A stretch of DNA of 64,000 bases from Thermococcus sp. CX2. GTDB lineage: Archaea; Methanobacteriota_B; Thermococci; Thermococcales; Thermococcaceae. Below are positions 36,473 to 44,940 of this stretch, piece by piece (the first letter of the stretch is position 1; the number at the start of each line of letters is the position of its first letter). The notes beneath the pieces were generated by a model. The model saw only the letters and a list, made by a program, of their open reading frames with translations, was not told where the DNA came from and did no database searches. The stretch spans positions 310,001-374,000 of the forward strand of contig NZ_SNUQ01000001.1 in assembly GCF_012027555.1 (NCBI RefSeq), written 5' to 3'. The position numbers and the translations under genes were made by a program.

Positions 36473-37195
36473 TGAGGCCCCCGTGAGAACCCAGATCCCT
36501 ATCGCTATGAGCAGTATCCCCGCTATCACGGACAGCTCCCTGCTGTGCCTCACCATTGCCTGGGAGAAGCGCTTGCTCTCTGTGACGCTTCCCATCGCCA
36601 GCAGTATGACCACCAGCGGCAGGACAAAGACGAGGTTGTACAGGGCGAGCAGGAGAAAGGCGAGCGTTTTTCCGCTCTTTGATATTATTATCGCGTAGAC
36701 GAGATAGCTCCCGGCAGAGCAGGGAAGGAGAGTCGTCGACACTATGACACCGAGGGTGAAAGCTCCCAGGAGCGTCGCGTCGCTCCTGAATATCTTTTTC
36801 CTCAGGTCACTCTTCCCAAAGACCCTTGACTTCTCCATTAATCCTGTAACGATGGTATACAGGCCGAATATTATCGCGGCAACGCCCGCGACCCACAGGG
36901 GCAGGTGGCCAGCGAAGTAGAGCAGGCCAACACCCAGGAGATAGTACGAGATGTAGACGGCCGCTATGAATGAGGCCCCAATGATATAGAGCCTCCTCCG
37001 TGAAATCTCTCTAACGGAGAGTGCTATGAGGAGCATGGTGTAGATGACGAAGGTGCACGGGTTTATGGAGTCACTCATCGCGAGCGTGAAGAACTGCGGG
37101 ATGAAGTGAGTTAAACCGAGTGCCCAGAGCGCCAGGGAGCTTATTCCAAAGGAAGCCAGGAGGATGATAGCCAGTGCCTTGACTTCACTCCTCAT
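36467..37195 (-). CDS. CcdA/DsbD-like transmembrane electron carrier
   Basis: A 242-residue membrane protein with six or seven helices and the two conserved cysteines of the CcdA/DsbD family in SDSINPCTFVIYT and TTLLPCSAGSYL. It moves reducing equivalents from cytoplasmic thioredoxin across the membrane. It follows the exported CPHC thioredoxin gene, the natural acceptor. The start MRSEVKAL is favoured; an ATG six codons earlier is in frame. A GTTGAGAAC (37243-37251, GTTn3AAC type) lies upstream. Confidence 0.85.
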   Translation of the reverse strand: MRSEVKALAIILLASFGISSLALWALGLTHFIPQFFTLAMSDSINPCTFVIYTMLLIALSVREISRRRLYIIGASFIAAVYISYYLLGVGLLYFAGHLPLWVAGVAAIIFGLYTIVTGLMEKSRVFGKSDLRKKIFRSDATLLGAFTLGVIVSTTLLPCSAGSYLVYAIIISKSGKTLAFLLLALYNLVFVLPLVVILLAMGSVTESKRFSQAMVRHSRELSVIAGILLIAIGIWVLTGASL

Positions 37196-37257
37196 GGTAG
37201 CCACTTCCGCCATAGACTTTTTGTTGCTTTCTAAAACAAAAAGTTGAGAACAAAAGG

Positions 37258-37863
37258 TCAGCGCCTTCTCAAGGCGAGGAGGGGCAGGAGAACAAGTACC
37301 GCGACTATTCCCGGGCCGCAGGTCTTGCCATCATCCCCTGACTCTTCTCCATAGGTACCCGTAGATGCGGTAATGCTGGGAGCCTCAGTGGATTCGGCCC
37401 CTGGAAGCCTGTGCTCAACGTAGATCGCCTGAAGTTCCTCAATGACGGTCTGGTTTTTTATCAGGTATGCCTGTCCCCCAACAACCAGTATGAGACCTCC
37501 TTCCTGCATGGCAGCTTCGATTATCTTGGGCGTTGCCGAAACGTTGAACTCACCCTCTATAATGGCGTAGAGCTTCCCGTCGTACGCTATACCTATTGCT
37601 GGAACCCCCATGATGCCGGTGTATTTGTACTGTTCACCGAAAAGCTTCTGATTCTCCTCGTTGTTCACCAGCTCGTAATAGGTCAGACTTTCGGGGCCGT
37701 AGATTTCCGGGATGAGCTTTTTCATGTTCTGGCAATGGGGACATGTGGCCATGCCATACATGTAGAAGTGAATTTTGTTTGAGTCTATCTGGGTTTCGGC
37801 CGCTGCGTAGGAGAGTGTCGAAACCGTCAGGAGGAAAAGCAGCAGTAAAGCAATCCTCTTCAT
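37258..37863 (-). CDS. Exported thioredoxin-like protein with CGP-CTERM anchor
   Basis: A 201-residue protein: signal peptide MKRIALLLLFLLTVSTLSYA, thioredoxin-like domain with CPHC (YGMATCPHCQNMKK), cis-Pro loop GIMGVPAIGI, a Ser/Thr/Glu-rich linker and the C-terminal sorting signal CGPGIVAVLVLLPLLALRRR. CGP-CTERM tails are typical of Thermococcales and are thought to be cut and anchored. It probably handles disulfides outside the cell, fed by CcdA downstream. ATG after GCAGGTGAG; TATA GGTTTATAACC at 37893-37903. Confidence 0.88.
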   Translation of the reverse strand: MKRIALLLLFLLTVSTLSYAAAETQIDSNKIHFYMYGMATCPHCQNMKKLIPEIYGPESLTYYELVNNEENQKLFGEQYKYTGIMGVPAIGIAYDGKLYAIIEGEFNVSATPKIIEAAMQEGGLILVVGGQAYLIKNQTVIEELQAIYVEHRLPGAESTEAPSITASTGTYGEESGDDGKTCGPGIVAVLVLLPLLALRRR

Positions 37864-37892
37864 TTTCTCACCTGCAGATAATTCTCGCGGAA

Positions 37893-37903
37893 GGTTATAA
37901 ACC
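37893..37903 (-). promoter_or_regulatory. TATA box of the thioredoxin-ccdA operon
   Basis: GGTTTATAACC on the minus strand, about 30 bases before the start codon of the exported thioredoxin. Confidence 0.65.
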
Positions 37904-37955
37904 TTGGCCGCGGAAAGCTTAAATCCTTCAAAGCCCAAAAATTGTGGGGATAATC

Positions 37956-38420
37956 ATGCAGGAGTGGTATCGCTCTCGGGCGCTCTATGAGGCGGTCCTC
38001 AAGCTTGTTGATTCTGGAAACTTCGAAGAAGCCGTCAAGATGACGGAAGATATACCCGACAAAGGCATCAGAGCGAAGGCCCTCTCACGCATCGCCGTCG
38101 CGCTGGCAAAGAGGGGGGCCGATTATAGGGAAGTCCTGGAAAGGGCCATAAAATCCGCCCTCGATATAGACAACCATGACGAAAGCACCAAGGCTTTAAT
38201 GAGCCTCGCCTTTGAGTTCCTGAACCTTGACAAACCCGAGGAGGCCATGAAGATAGCCAACTACATACCCGACCTCTCAAACCGCTCGAAGATACAGGCT
38301 GAAGTTGCGTTAGCCCTCGCCAAAGCAGGTAAGATCTCTGATGCAATGGAGATTATCAACAGTATCCTTGATGAAGACGTTAAAACATGGGCGATGTCTC
38401 GGCTCGCGAGTCAGCTTTAG
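37956..38420 (+). CDS. Small TPR-like helical repeat protein
   Basis: A 154-residue alpha-solenoid with repeats of the type SGNFEEAVKMTEDIPDKGIR, KALSRIAVALAKRGADYREV and IQAEVALALAKAGKISDAME. Such Thermococcales proteins are likely binding scaffolds. A longer relative is at 50.5 kb. ATG 37956 is four bases after GGGGAT; a GTG four codons upstream overlaps the site. TATA-like AAAGCTTAAAT at about 37913-37922. Confidence 0.75.
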   Translation: MQEWYRSRALYEAVLKLVDSGNFEEAVKMTEDIPDKGIRAKALSRIAVALAKRGADYREVLERAIKSALDIDNHDESTKALMSLAFEFLNLDKPEEAMKIANYIPDLSNRSKIQAEVALALAKAGKISDAMEIINSILDEDVKTWAMSRLASQL

Positions 38421-38520
38421 CTTAGACTTGCCTATTTCAGGCATTCTATTCCCAGGTTTTAACATGTATGCATCCATAAGGCTTTTTTAGGCTCGCCCGT
38501 TTCCCGTTCGGGTGAGAAAA

Positions 38521-38772
38521 ATGAACGGTGGAGAGATAATAGGACTCCTAGGAATGCTACTGCTGGTCAGTTCGTGGCTACCTCAAACCATCGAGACCGT
38601 GAAGAAAAAGCACTGCCCGCTGAACATGAAGTTTATCATAATCTACGTTGTAGCGGCAACACTGCTGACGATATACTCCTACATAATAGGGGACTGGATA
38701 TTCTTTACCCTGAACTTCCTGTCTGCACTCCAGAGTGCCATAAACCTCGCGGTGAAACTGCTCTACCCATGA
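38521..38772 (+). CDS. Small PQ-loop (SemiSWEET-like) membrane protein
   Basis: An 83-residue three-helix membrane protein with the PQ-loop motif LVSSWLPQTIETVKKKHCPL in helix 1. SemiSWEET-type proteins of this size dimerise to carry small solutes; the substrate here is unknown. ATG after GGGTGAGAAA. Confidence 0.78.
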   Translation: MNGGEIIGLLGMLLLVSSWLPQTIETVKKKHCPLNMKFIIIYVVAATLLTIYSYIIGDWIFFTLNFLSALQSAINLAVKLLYP

Positions 38773-38775
38773 CCT

Positions 38776-39254
38776 TTATTTTCTCTCGTAGAGCCCCACA
38801 AGTTCCCCACACTGGATGACGTGCCCTTTCATGGCTTTTTCCAGTTCTTCCCTGCTGGCTCCGGGGTTTAGATTTAGCTTCCTGTCAAGGATGTAGACCT
38901 TGAAGTGATAGTGGTGAACGCCATGTCCCTTCGGTGGACAGGGGCCGTCATAACCTATCCTTCCAAAGTCGTTCATACCCTGCATCACGTGAACCGGCTG
39001 CTCAACATTTCCCCTGGGCGGGATCCCCTCGGTATCTCTCCGAGCGGTGAAATGTTCCAGGCCACCCAGTGGGTAAAAGTTCCCCCAGGAGCATCTGGGT
39101 CATCAACTATTATGGCCACACTCTCGGCTTTCGGGTCAATATAACCAATGAAAATCGGCGGGTTAATGTTCTCCCCATCGCAAGTAAACTCAACGGGAAT
39201 GAATTCTCCGTCGTGGAATATGGATCCTATCTCAAAGGTCTTCTCAAATGACAT
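38776..39254 (-). pseudogene. Frameshifted PEBP-family (YbhB/YbcL) gene
   Basis: The N-terminal part (MSFEKTFEIGSIFHDGEF..., with DDPDAPGGTFTHWVAWNI) reads in one frame to GEIP. The rest (EGIPPRGNVEQPVHVMQG..., YDGPCPPKGHGVHHYHFKVY) continues in another frame to 38776. Both halves match consecutive parts of the phosphatidylethanolamine-binding-protein family, including the DPD and GPCPPxGxxHxY motifs. One base appears to be missing near 39030-39036. The gene is probably inactive unless the shift is a sequencing error. Confidence 0.8.
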
Positions 39255-39408
39255 ATCTGCACCTCCTTTCGAAGACAGGCACCCGCCGCGAGCACCGTGA
39301 GGGTCACCAGCAAGCTACCTACTTCATGGAAAGATATACGTTCTCATCCGTAAAAACGTTTCTTAGCAAAGATTTTAATGGTGGATTCCCCAAGTTCAAC
39401 GATGAACC

Positions 39409-39870
39409 ATGAGGGTGCTGTGGGAGAAAGAAGTGAGCACGGATGATATAGTCGTCTCGCCGAGGCCCGTCTGGAAGTGTAGGGCATGTCCAATGTACGG
39501 CAAAAGGCCAAGCTGTCCGCCCCACGTCCCGGACTGGAGGGAAGCTAGGGACTGGGTCAGCTCATTCAAACGGGCGCTTCTCATCAAGTTTGAGATTGAC
39601 TACAACAACTTCGAGGTCGAGAAAAGGAAAGCCCTCATCTACCTTCTTAAGCGCGAAGAGGAGTTATTCAAAGAGGGCAAGATGTATGCGATGGCCCTCT
39701 TCCCTGGGAGTTGCAACCTATGCGATTACTGCCCCTTTGAACAGGGCGAGCCCTGCAGGATGCCGACAAAGGTAAGACCGTCCATAGATGCCATCGGGAT
39801 AGAGATAGGACGGCTGGTGAGGATAGACTTCTCCGAAAGCGTTTTGTACGGGATGGTGCTAATAGAATGA
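39409..39870 (+). CDS. DUF2284 Cys-rich metal-binding protein
   Basis: A 153-residue protein with cysteines in WKCRACPMYGKRPSCPPHVP and CNLCDYCPFEQGEPCRMP, the DUF2284 pattern, probably holding Fe-S clusters. Function unknown. First of a four-gene run (membrane protein, CARF-like, PIN) with short gaps or overlaps. There is no GGTGAT before the ATG; TATA-like GATTTTAATGG about 35 bases upstream suggests a very short leader. Confidence 0.78.
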   Translation: MRVLWEKEVSTDDIVVSPRPVWKCRACPMYGKRPSCPPHVPDWREARDWVSSFKRALLIKFEIDYNNFEVEKRKALIYLLKREEELFKEGKMYAMALFPGSCNLCDYCPFEQGEPCRMPTKVRPSIDAIGIEIGRLVRIDFSESVLYGMVLIE

Positions 39871-39879
39871 GGTGGGAGC

Positions 39880-40329
39880 GTGGGGAGTAGAGCGTTTCGC
39901 ATGAAGTTTGGGATAGCCCTCGTGATGTCCTTCGTTTATTCTCTCGCTGCAGCGTGGTTCTACTACATACCCGCGAAGGGCGAGCCTTTTCTGGAGGTCT
40001 CCTTCGGGACGCTCCTCATCAACTTCTCCTTCCTCGTCTTTCTGCTGTGGATAGTTGCCATTCCACACGCCAAAAAGAGCACCGCCGCCGACCTGGTTCT
40101 CATAACGGTAATGATCATACCGGCCGGCGTTCTCGCTACCCTGCTCATTCTCTTTGCCCTTACTGGTTTGGGAATCTACGAGAGCTATGGCCTCGAGTAC
40201 TTCCTCATGCCGATAATGCCATTCACGCTCGCCTACAGGACCGTGGAGGGAAAGGTAACTGTTAAACCAAGCCTGCTGGCATTGCTATATGGAATCATTG
40301 CATTCGCATGGGGGAATCTCGCATGGTGA
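39880..40329 (+). CDS. Four-helix membrane protein, unknown
   Basis: A 149-residue protein with four hydrophobic segments (for example FGIALVMSFVYSLAAAWFYY and LVLITVMIIPAGVLATLLIL). No family recognised. GTG start after AGGTGGGAGC. The stop overlaps the CARF-like gene (ATGGTGA), so the two are translationally coupled. A membrane partner of the CARF-PIN pair is possible but unproven. Confidence 0.7.
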   Translation: MGSRAFRMKFGIALVMSFVYSLAAAWFYYIPAKGEPFLEVSFGTLLINFSFLVFLLWIVAIPHAKKSTAADLVLITVMIIPAGVLATLLILFALTGLGIYESYGLEYFLMPIMPFTLAYRTVEGKVTVKPSLLALLYGIIAFAWGNLAW

Positions 40330-40817
40330 ACCCGAGGAAGATAGCATACGTAACGCTGCTCGGCCGCTCAGAATGGGCACTCGTCAACACCTACTACGCG
40401 GTAGCTTCCAAGGGAAGAAAGCCAAAGAGAGTGTTTGTGTTCACAGAAAAGACTTACAGAGACAAACTCCCACGGGTGATTGAGGCTATACGGGCGATCT
40501 CAGAGGCTTACAACTTCATGCCCGAGATAGAGAGCGTGGTAATCCCAGACAACAGCTTTCTAGAGGCGGATAAGAAGTTCAAGGAGCTCTTTCAGAGGCT
40601 TGAGAAGGAGGGATATACCATTGGACTCGACGTAACTTCGGGCAGGAAGGCACTGGCAACGGCGGCGGTGGTTCAGATAAGGGACTTCCCGGTAGACAGG
40701 ATAATCTACATGGCACTCCTCGATATGGACTTTCCGGACAGGCCGTACATGATGATTCCGAGACACATGCAGAGGCTCAAGAACTTCCTCGGTGATGAAA
40801 ATGTCAGTGAGATATGA
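40323..40817 (+). CDS. Small CARF-like (Rossmann) protein
   Basis: A 164-residue single-domain protein. The N-terminal strand and loop YVTLLGRSEWALVNTYYAVA is followed by a strand RVFVFTEKTY, and residues 103-110 (DVTSGRKA) occupy the place of the D-x-T-G-G-x-K motif of CARF domains, which bind cyclic oligoadenylates or other nucleotides. No effector domain is fused; the next gene, overlapping by 17 bases, encodes a PIN-type nuclease. The ATG follows GGGGGA. CARF assignment is from motif layout only. Confidence 0.55.
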   Translation: MVNPRKIAYVTLLGRSEWALVNTYYAVASKGRKPKRVFVFTEKTYRDKLPRVIEAIRAISEAYNFMPEIESVVIPDNSFLEADKKFKELFQRLEKEGYTIGLDVTSGRKALATAAVVQIRDFPVDRIIYMALLDMDFPDRPYMMIPRHMQRLKNFLGDENVSEI

Positions 40818-41811
40818 GATAATCGAGAAGCCCGAGCTCCAGATACTCATAAACGTCCTTCCTGAAATAGTGGTTAGCTATCCCCTCTACGAACTGCCCC
40901 TCTTCCGTGCTTGGCCATCAGAGGCTGGCTATGAAGTGAACGTCCTAGTCGGCCGCCACGAGTTCAGCGAAGCCGTTCCGGAGTACCTGTCCTACGAGCT
41001 GCCCACCTACATCGACTTCTACGAGGCATTTATCTCCGCCGGAATACTCCGCTACGACAACATAGAGGAGTTCATGAAGAGCCTCGAGCTCTACGAGTAC
41101 CTCCGCAAGGGAGTTACCTTCGCTCCCGACACTAATCTCTTCTACCACCGCTTCATCTCGGGCTTCCGACCGCTCGACGGTTATCAGATAGTCGTGGCTG
41201 AGGGAGTAAAGAAGGAAATAGAGAACGCCATGAACTACAAATACCACCGCAGCCAGCTGAGCGAGATAGGAAAGGCCGTCAGAAACGCCCACCTGCTGAA
41301 GGAGTTCAGCAACCGGCGCATGAAGAAGTCTAGGAAAGCGGCCTATATAGCCCTAAAGGAGTTCGAGCGCCTGAAAGAGCGCATAATCATCGCGGAGAGC
41401 GTCAAGGATGAAGCCCACAACAACGACGAGATAATCATTAAGTCCCTCAAGCGCTACGACGAGATGACCCCAACTCTCCTCGTCTTTCTGACTGCAGACA
41501 TAGCAATAACCGACGTTGCGGAGATAGAGGGGCTGGAATACTTCCTCTTCGATTACCCAACTGCCAAACTCGGAAAACACGAGGTAACCGCATATCAACT
41601 CAGGACGCTGATATTCAACTTGGCGGCCGTTTTCGGGGTCATTGAAGTGAACGGTGTAATTGTTTTCGGAGAGTTCGGCGGCAAGCGCGGACTGAACGAG
41701 CTCAAGGTGCTCTTCCCCGAGGAGAACAGGATTTACCACGAGTTTATGTTCCATCTGAAGCTCTGTAGGAGACTGATGGAGATAATGGACGAGAAAAGGA
41801 GCAGAGGGTAA
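40801..41811 (+). CDS. PIN-domain nuclease-like protein, partner of the CARF-like gene
   Basis: A 336-residue protein. An N-terminal region of about 100 residues is followed by a PIN-like domain with acidic residues in the expected order: D110 (TFAPDTNLFYHR), E134/E139 (VVAEGVKKEIENA), D209/E210 (NNDEIII), D233 and D238 (FLTADIAITDVAE). PIN domains are Mg-dependent RNases. ATG after GGTGAT, inside the end of the CARF-like gene, so the proteins are made together. The large Lys/Arg-rich helical insert (about 150-195) may bind RNA. Confidence 0.65.
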   Translation: MSVRYEIIEKPELQILINVLPEIVVSYPLYELPLFRAWPSEAGYEVNVLVGRHEFSEAVPEYLSYELPTYIDFYEAFISAGILRYDNIEEFMKSLELYEYLRKGVTFAPDTNLFYHRFISGFRPLDGYQIVVAEGVKKEIENAMNYKYHRSQLSEIGKAVRNAHLLKEFSNRRMKKSRKAAYIALKEFERLKERIIIAESVKDEAHNNDEIIIKSLKRYDEMTPTLLVFLTADIAITDVAEIEGLEYFLFDYPTAKLGKHEVTAYQLRTLIFNLAAVFGVIEVNGVIVFGEFGGKRGLNELKVLFPEENRIYHEFMFHLKLCRRLMEIMDEKRSRG

Positions 41812-41821
41812 AAGGAGCGAA

Positions 41822-43144
41822 TCACTTCAGCATTCCCTCAAGCGTTTCCACGAACTCTATGCTCCTTCTGAGGTCGGCGAAGTACTCTTTAGCCTTTTCC
41901 ACGTGCTCTCTCTCGACCTTTCCGCCCTTCGCTATGACGCTCGCTGGAGCCAGGAGCTGGACGGCATAGCGCAGGCTGGTCTCCTCGCCGAGCTCAGCGA
42001 GGTACTCTATAGCCTCCTCGCTTATGTCAATCTTCTCTTCCCTCGCGCGAATCTTGACTATCTCCCGGATTTCGTCCCTCTTGTAGGGCTCGGTGTTGAT
42101 TATGAGCAGCCTGTCGAGCATGTCTATCGGTATGCCGTGCGGGGCCTCGATGTCCGTTCCTCTAATCTTCGTCCTTCCGCGGTTAGTTGCCAAGATGAGA
42201 ATCGGTGCCAGCTCGCTCTCCATAGCCCTGGCCAGGAAGGAGAAGGCCTCTATGTCGAGCATGTGAACCTCGTCGATGAAGAGCACTCCCGGGACGAGGG
42301 TGGCCTTTCCGTCCTCAATCCACTTCTTGACCATCTCGTCGACCTTCTCCCTTATCTCGTCGCTTATCTCTGCCCCAGAACTGAAGAGCAGTCCGAAGAT
42401 GTTGCCCCTCGCGTTCGCAACATCGAGGTCGTGGAGCGTGATGGTGTAGGTGAACTCCTTTATCTTGAGCACCGGGCCGCTCGGCAGGTTGACTCTCCTC
42501 TTGAAGAAGAGGCCTTCCTCCTCCTTGACAGTTCCGAGCTTTGAAATCCTGCCCGTCTCAGCGTCTATCTGTATGACGTCGCCCTCTTCAACGCCCAGCT
42601 CCATGAGCTGGTAGGCTATCTCCCTGCCGGCCCTTATGGTCTTCTCATCGTCCTTCGTGCGGAGCGTTATTATCACGCTCTCGGGAATCTCCACATAGGG
42701 GTTGAACGGGTGCCTCGTCTTTCTGACTTCAATCTCCTTGACTTCACCCTCGTAAACCTTCCTTTCCTCGCTGATTCTAACGCCTATGGCCCTCCTCAGG
42801 GCCTGCTTCAGGAACTCGGTCTTCTTGACCTCGGCGGAGTAAATCTCGCTGCCGGCCATCTGGACGAAGGGAACATCCTCACCGAGCTCCCTCGCTATTC
42901 CCATGGCTATTGCCGTCTTACCGCTTCCGGTCGGACCAACGAGGAGGATTCCCTTCCCGGCGAGCTTTCCGCGCTTGATGAGCTCGACGGCAATTCCGGC
43001 TGCTTCTCTCGCTTTAACCTGCCCCACCATACCGTCGGCCATGAACTTCGCCTTTCCGTTCTCGTCGAGGCCAAGGCCCCTTATGTGGGAGTGCATGCCG
43101 ACCCTCTCGAAGGATACCTTCGCGACCTCCTCGATGACCGGCAT
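41822..43144 (-). CDS. TIP49/RuvB-like AAA+ ATPase
   Basis: A 440-residue homologue of eukaryotic RuvBL1/2 (Pontin/Reptin): Walker A GPTGSGKTAIA, an inserted OB-type domain II (about 130-250), Walker B GVLFIDEVHMLD, sensor 1 LATNRG and the C-terminal helical domain with sensor 2 SLRYAVQLL. Probably a chaperone-like ATPase in RNP or chromatin-type assembly; the archaeal role is not settled. TATA TTTTTAAAGC at about 43188-43197. Its 3' end is 10 bases from the convergent PIN gene. Confidence 0.92.
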   Translation of the reverse strand: MPVIEEVAKVSFERVGMHSHIRGLGLDENGKAKFMADGMVGQVKAREAAGIAVELIKRGKLAGKGILLVGPTGSGKTAIAMGIARELGEDVPFVQMAGSEIYSAEVKKTEFLKQALRRAIGVRISEERKVYEGEVKEIEVRKTRHPFNPYVEIPESVIITLRTKDDEKTIRAGREIAYQLMELGVEEGDVIQIDAETGRISKLGTVKEEEGLFFKRRVNLPSGPVLKIKEFTYTITLHDLDVANARGNIFGLLFSSGAEISDEIREKVDEMVKKWIEDGKATLVPGVLFIDEVHMLDIEAFSFLARAMESELAPILILATNRGRTKIRGTDIEAPHGIPIDMLDRLLIINTEPYKRDEIREIVKIRAREEKIDISEEAIEYLAELGEETSLRYAVQLLAPASVIAKGGKVEREHVEKAKEYFADLRRSIEFVETLEGMLK

Positions 43145-43410
43145 GACACCACCCCCTTAATCTTTCCGCTGGTTACTAAAATAAGGGAGCTTTAAAAATT
43201 TGACGGCTCAGAAATGGCCTTCAGGAATCGCCTTATCGCACCAAAGGCCTTTTCCTCCGGAGCGAAATCCCCCGTGACTCGCTCAAAAGTCTGTGCTCGC
43301 TGGCTGAAGATTAAAAGTTTTTGTGGCTCAGGCCGTCGATCCCGGGCATCACTCACCCTAAAGGCCAATGTCATCATCGCCGGTGGAAGTTCGCGAGCGG
43401 ACTTAAAAAC

Positions 43411-43845
43411 TCACCTAAGCTTGGCAGCAAAGTACAGTGAAGCAACGCCCGTGATTATGCTCGCTGCGAGGATGAAGGTACCGATGGTTCTTACGAGATA
43501 TGCATCCTCCTGAAGGGCGAGCCAGCCGAGGAGAAAGCCTGCCAAAACGAGCGAAATTACGGAGAGCTCCGATTTCCAGAGAAAACCGATTCCGAGGAAA
43601 AGACCAGCGAGCAGGTAGAGCGGGTTCCCGTAGTTCAGGAAGAGGAGAAGGGGCAGCGCCAAACCTGCCCATGGGACTATCTTACCTCCCCTCTCGTCGC
43701 GGTTGATATAAACCGAGCCGACTATGAGGGTTAGGAGCGATAGAACAGCGCTTACCTGGGAAGCTGTCGGATTGGAGTTCTGAGTGTACATGGAGAGGAG
43801 CACAAAAACCGCCGAAAGACCCACGAGCGCGAGGGCCTTTCTCAT
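43411..43845 (-). CDS. Small membrane protein, unknown
   Basis: A 144-residue protein with about five hydrophobic segments (MRKALALVGLSAVFVLLSMY, TLIVGSVYINRD, GLALPLLLFLNYGNP and others). No family recognised. It starts 9 bases after queE with GGTGGTGGC before the ATG, so it is probably the third gene of that operon. Confidence 0.65.
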   Translation of the reverse strand: MRKALALVGLSAVFVLLSMYTQNSNPTASQVSAVLSLLTLIVGSVYINRDERGGKIVPWAGLALPLLLFLNYGNPLYLLAGLFLGIGFLWKSELSVISLVLAGFLLGWLALQEDAYLVRTIGTFILAASIITGVASLYFAAKLR

Positions 43846-43854
43846 GCCACCACC

Positions 43855-44616
43855 TCAGAGCACGTTGAGGTACTTGTGCACCTGGAAGCTCAGCCCAACG
43901 TTCTTGCGACCCATTATCAGAGCTGCCTCGCGGTAGAACTCCATCAGTTTTGGCTGGGAGATGTCAATGGGTTCTCGCGGCTGGATCACAAGTGGTGCGA
44001 GGCCTTTCAGGAGCGAGGCATACCAGCGGACGTTCTCTATCTTTGTGTCCCTCGTCACCACGAGCTTGGCGTATGTCTTTGCCCCCGCATCCTTCAGAAT
44101 CCTTATGCTCTCTACCTCACGGAGAACGAGAGCTTTCCAGTCTTCAGTTGCCTTAGCCGTTTCGTCCTTTATGTCCACGCTGGCATAGTCCGTGAGATGA
44201 GCTACTTCCTTAATTAGCTCTGGAAGGCCGCCGTGGGTCTCAAGGAAGTTTGAAAAGCCGAGCTCGTGCATCCTCTCCATGAGGGCCTTGAGTGGCCTGA
44301 CCTGAAGCGTTGGCTCGCCGCCGGTGTAGCTTATGGAATGTATATCCCCTGTGTCAAGCCGCAGGATGGCATCGACTATCTCATCCAAACTCGCCGGGTT
44401 AGGTTTGTATTCGAACTTTCCGGTGAAAGGCTCGACCTCGTAGCGCCAATGCAAGACCTTGGAGGCATCTATGAACTCCCTCGAGTCACACCAAATGCAG
44501 TTCAGGTCACAGCCTGCGAATCGGACAAATATCTGCCTCCGTCCAAAGGCAGAACCCTCGACGCTCCCTCCTTCCCCCTGCCAGCTGTTGAACACCTCTG
44601 CCATTATGAGTTTCAT
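43855..44616 (-). CDS. queE: 7-carboxy-7-deazaguanine synthase
   Basis: A 253-residue radical SAM enzyme. The cluster motif is CDLNCIWCDS, the SAM-binding motif YTGGEPTLQ, and the N-terminus FNSWQGEGGSVEGSAFGRR is typical of QueE. It makes 7-carboxy-7-deazaguanine, a precursor of archaeosine in tRNA (and of queuosine in bacteria). It overlaps the small upstream gene by 4 bases (ATGA). Confidence 0.92.
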   Translation of the reverse strand: MKLIMAEVFNSWQGEGGSVEGSAFGRRQIFVRFAGCDLNCIWCDSREFIDASKVLHWRYEVEPFTGKFEYKPNPASLDEIVDAILRLDTGDIHSISYTGGEPTLQVRPLKALMERMHELGFSNFLETHGGLPELIKEVAHLTDYASVDIKDETAKATEDWKALVLREVESIRILKDAGAKTYAKLVVTRDTKIENVRWYASLLKGLAPLVIQPREPIDISQPKLMEFYREAALIMGRKNVGLSFQVHKYLNVL

Positions 44617-44876
44617 TCCGACACCTCACTGAGGTCTATGCCCTTTACCCTATCGCTCACGTAGCCCTCGAGTATCTCAACACGCACGCTTCTGTCTTCG
44701 CCCGTCATGTCGGCCATGAGCTGGACTCCTCTCGCGTAGTCCCAGAGGCGCCTCTTGGCGGCCTCTTCAATGGCCTCGCACATGACTATGATTTCCCCCG
44801 CGTTCTCCCTGCTGGCAATCTCTATGACCTTCCGGGCGTCCTCCTCAGTGAAGAGGCCCCTCTTCTTGAAGAGCAT
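44613..44876 (-). CDS. Conserved small protein upstream of queE, unknown
   Basis: An 87-residue soluble protein beginning MLFKKRGLFTEEDARKVIEIA. No family recognised. A strong site GGGGGGAG precedes the ATG, and the stop overlaps queE by 4 bases, so it heads that operon. The upstream DNA carries AATTATGTAATTATG as a possible TATA region. Confidence 0.65.
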   Translation of the reverse strand: MLFKKRGLFTEEDARKVIEIASRENAGEIIVMCEAIEEAAKRRLWDYARGVQLMADMTGEDRSVRVEILEGYVSDRVKGIDLSEVSE

Positions 44877-44940
44877 GCAACTCCCCCCTGTTTTCTGCAA
44901 GTACATAATTACATAATTCAATAGTTGCACAATTAACGAA

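Noticed and set aside
37243-37251. GTTGAGAAC as a proven SurR operator for ccdA
   Set aside because: A single GTTn3AAC match is expected many times by chance in 64 kb and lies between two genes of one likely operon; kept only as a remark.
43145-43410. Small frames in the 266-base gap before the TIP49 gene
   Set aside because: Frames on both strands are arginine- and serine-rich with no start signals; only the TIP49 promoter is supported.
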